Assembly: GCA_037447655.1 (NCBI GenBank)
Contig: JBBHKE010001966.1
Coordinates: forward strand, 336,329 to 400,328
Source: Zygnema cylindricum
Lineage: Eukaryota > Streptophyta > Zygnematophyceae > Zygnematales > Zygnemataceae
Direction of reading: 5' to 3'
Length of the DNA stretch: 64,000 nt
Shown here: positions 63,845-64,000 of the stretch, one piece after another
Position numbering within the stretch: the first letter of the stretch is position 1
Layout of the letters: each line of letters opens with the position of its first letter
Notes under the pieces: model-generated
Database searches by the model: none
Seen by the model: the letters and a program-made list of their open reading frames with translations, nothing else
Told to the model about the DNA's origin: nothing
Program-made: the position numbers and the translations under genes

Positions 63845-64000
63845 CTTGCCATTGCTCTTTTCGACAATGCGGGCGATCATTGCATTAATTTCCTCCATCG
63901 ATAGGACATATTTTCTTCCACACATGTTAGCTAATTGATCGAGTTCCATCAGTGCAGAAGATCCTGCCTTGAAATAGTCGTTGAGCTCATCTGCACAGGT
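63845..64000 (-). pseudogene. Copy VII exon 1, 3' end of an N1-B module (cut by window end)
   Basis: The minus strand reads CADELNDYFKAGSSALMELD, then QLANMCGRKYVLSMEEINAM and IARIVEKSNGK up to the donor AAG/GTCAGG. This part is open, but the following exon is broken, so the gene is counted as a pseudogene. The N-half and start lie beyond the window. Confidence 0.7.

Overview
The window looks like nuclear DNA from a large, repeat-rich green-lineage (streptophyte) genome. The genes have GT-AG introns, the one intact kinase domain resembles plant receptor-like cytoplasmic kinases of the RLCK-IX/U-box kinase type, and Ty1/copia elements with plant-like primer sites are frequent. One exon of a phosphate acetyltransferase (a gene known from algae and some bryophytes) points to a charophyte alga or bryophyte rather than a seed plant. 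The species cannot be fixed from sequence alone. There is one short run of Ns (9497-9506).

The main content is a cluster of related genes whose exons each encode a whole diverged kinase-like domain (pseudokinase module). The modules have two N-halves: N1 (VYRGWLEG.., DDVARQMLSVSH) and N2 (GDMAWYMQSISH). They also have two C-halves: A (GGSLKDRI.., almost no activation segment) and B (AVASAAAYLASQ.., DDLNDYLKAG). Every module exon starts and ends in phase 0. The inferred full gene is a conserved promoter block, a first exon N1-A or N1-B with its own ATG, zero to two N1-B exons, an N2-A exon, an exon with an intact-looking Ser/Thr kinase, and a coiled-coil last exon. I call the copies 0 to VII. 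Copy 0 is a remnant (2577-2830). Copy I has four intact modules (4276-9442) and then the assembly gap. Copy II has a damaged module followed by the good kinase and coiled coil (11498-15073). Copy III is broken by miniature LTR elements (18090-21512). Copy IV has two intact modules and no kinase exon (31442-33510). Copy V has one module (38717-39475). Copy VI is a pseudogene with a truncated kinase (55753-60407). Copy VII lies on the minus strand and is cut off by the window end (62837-64000). The layout recalls plant tandem kinase/pseudokinase proteins involved in immunity, but that function is inference.

Between copies III and IV (about 21.5-30.6 kb) lies an AT-rich region of different character. 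It holds two minus-strand exons (phosphate acetyltransferase at 23702-23764 and an acidic C-terminus at 27413-27556), long degenerate tracts built on TTAGTACAGTTATTAGT, and a 400-bp direct repeat. Around copy V there are near-identical direct repeats and a large inverted repeat. From 40.9 to 42.5 kb lie hAT-like miniature elements, a 62-bp minisatellite and a nested TA-flanked MITE.

From 43001 to 55631 a three-LTR block of decayed copia retrotransposons, with two further nested elements, splits the promoter of copy VI. A further LTR element (60408 to about 62836) separates the truncated kinase of copy VI from the inverted copy VII. Most module copies are decaying. Only the exons of copies I and IV and the kinase/coiled-coil exons of copy II keep open frames throughout.
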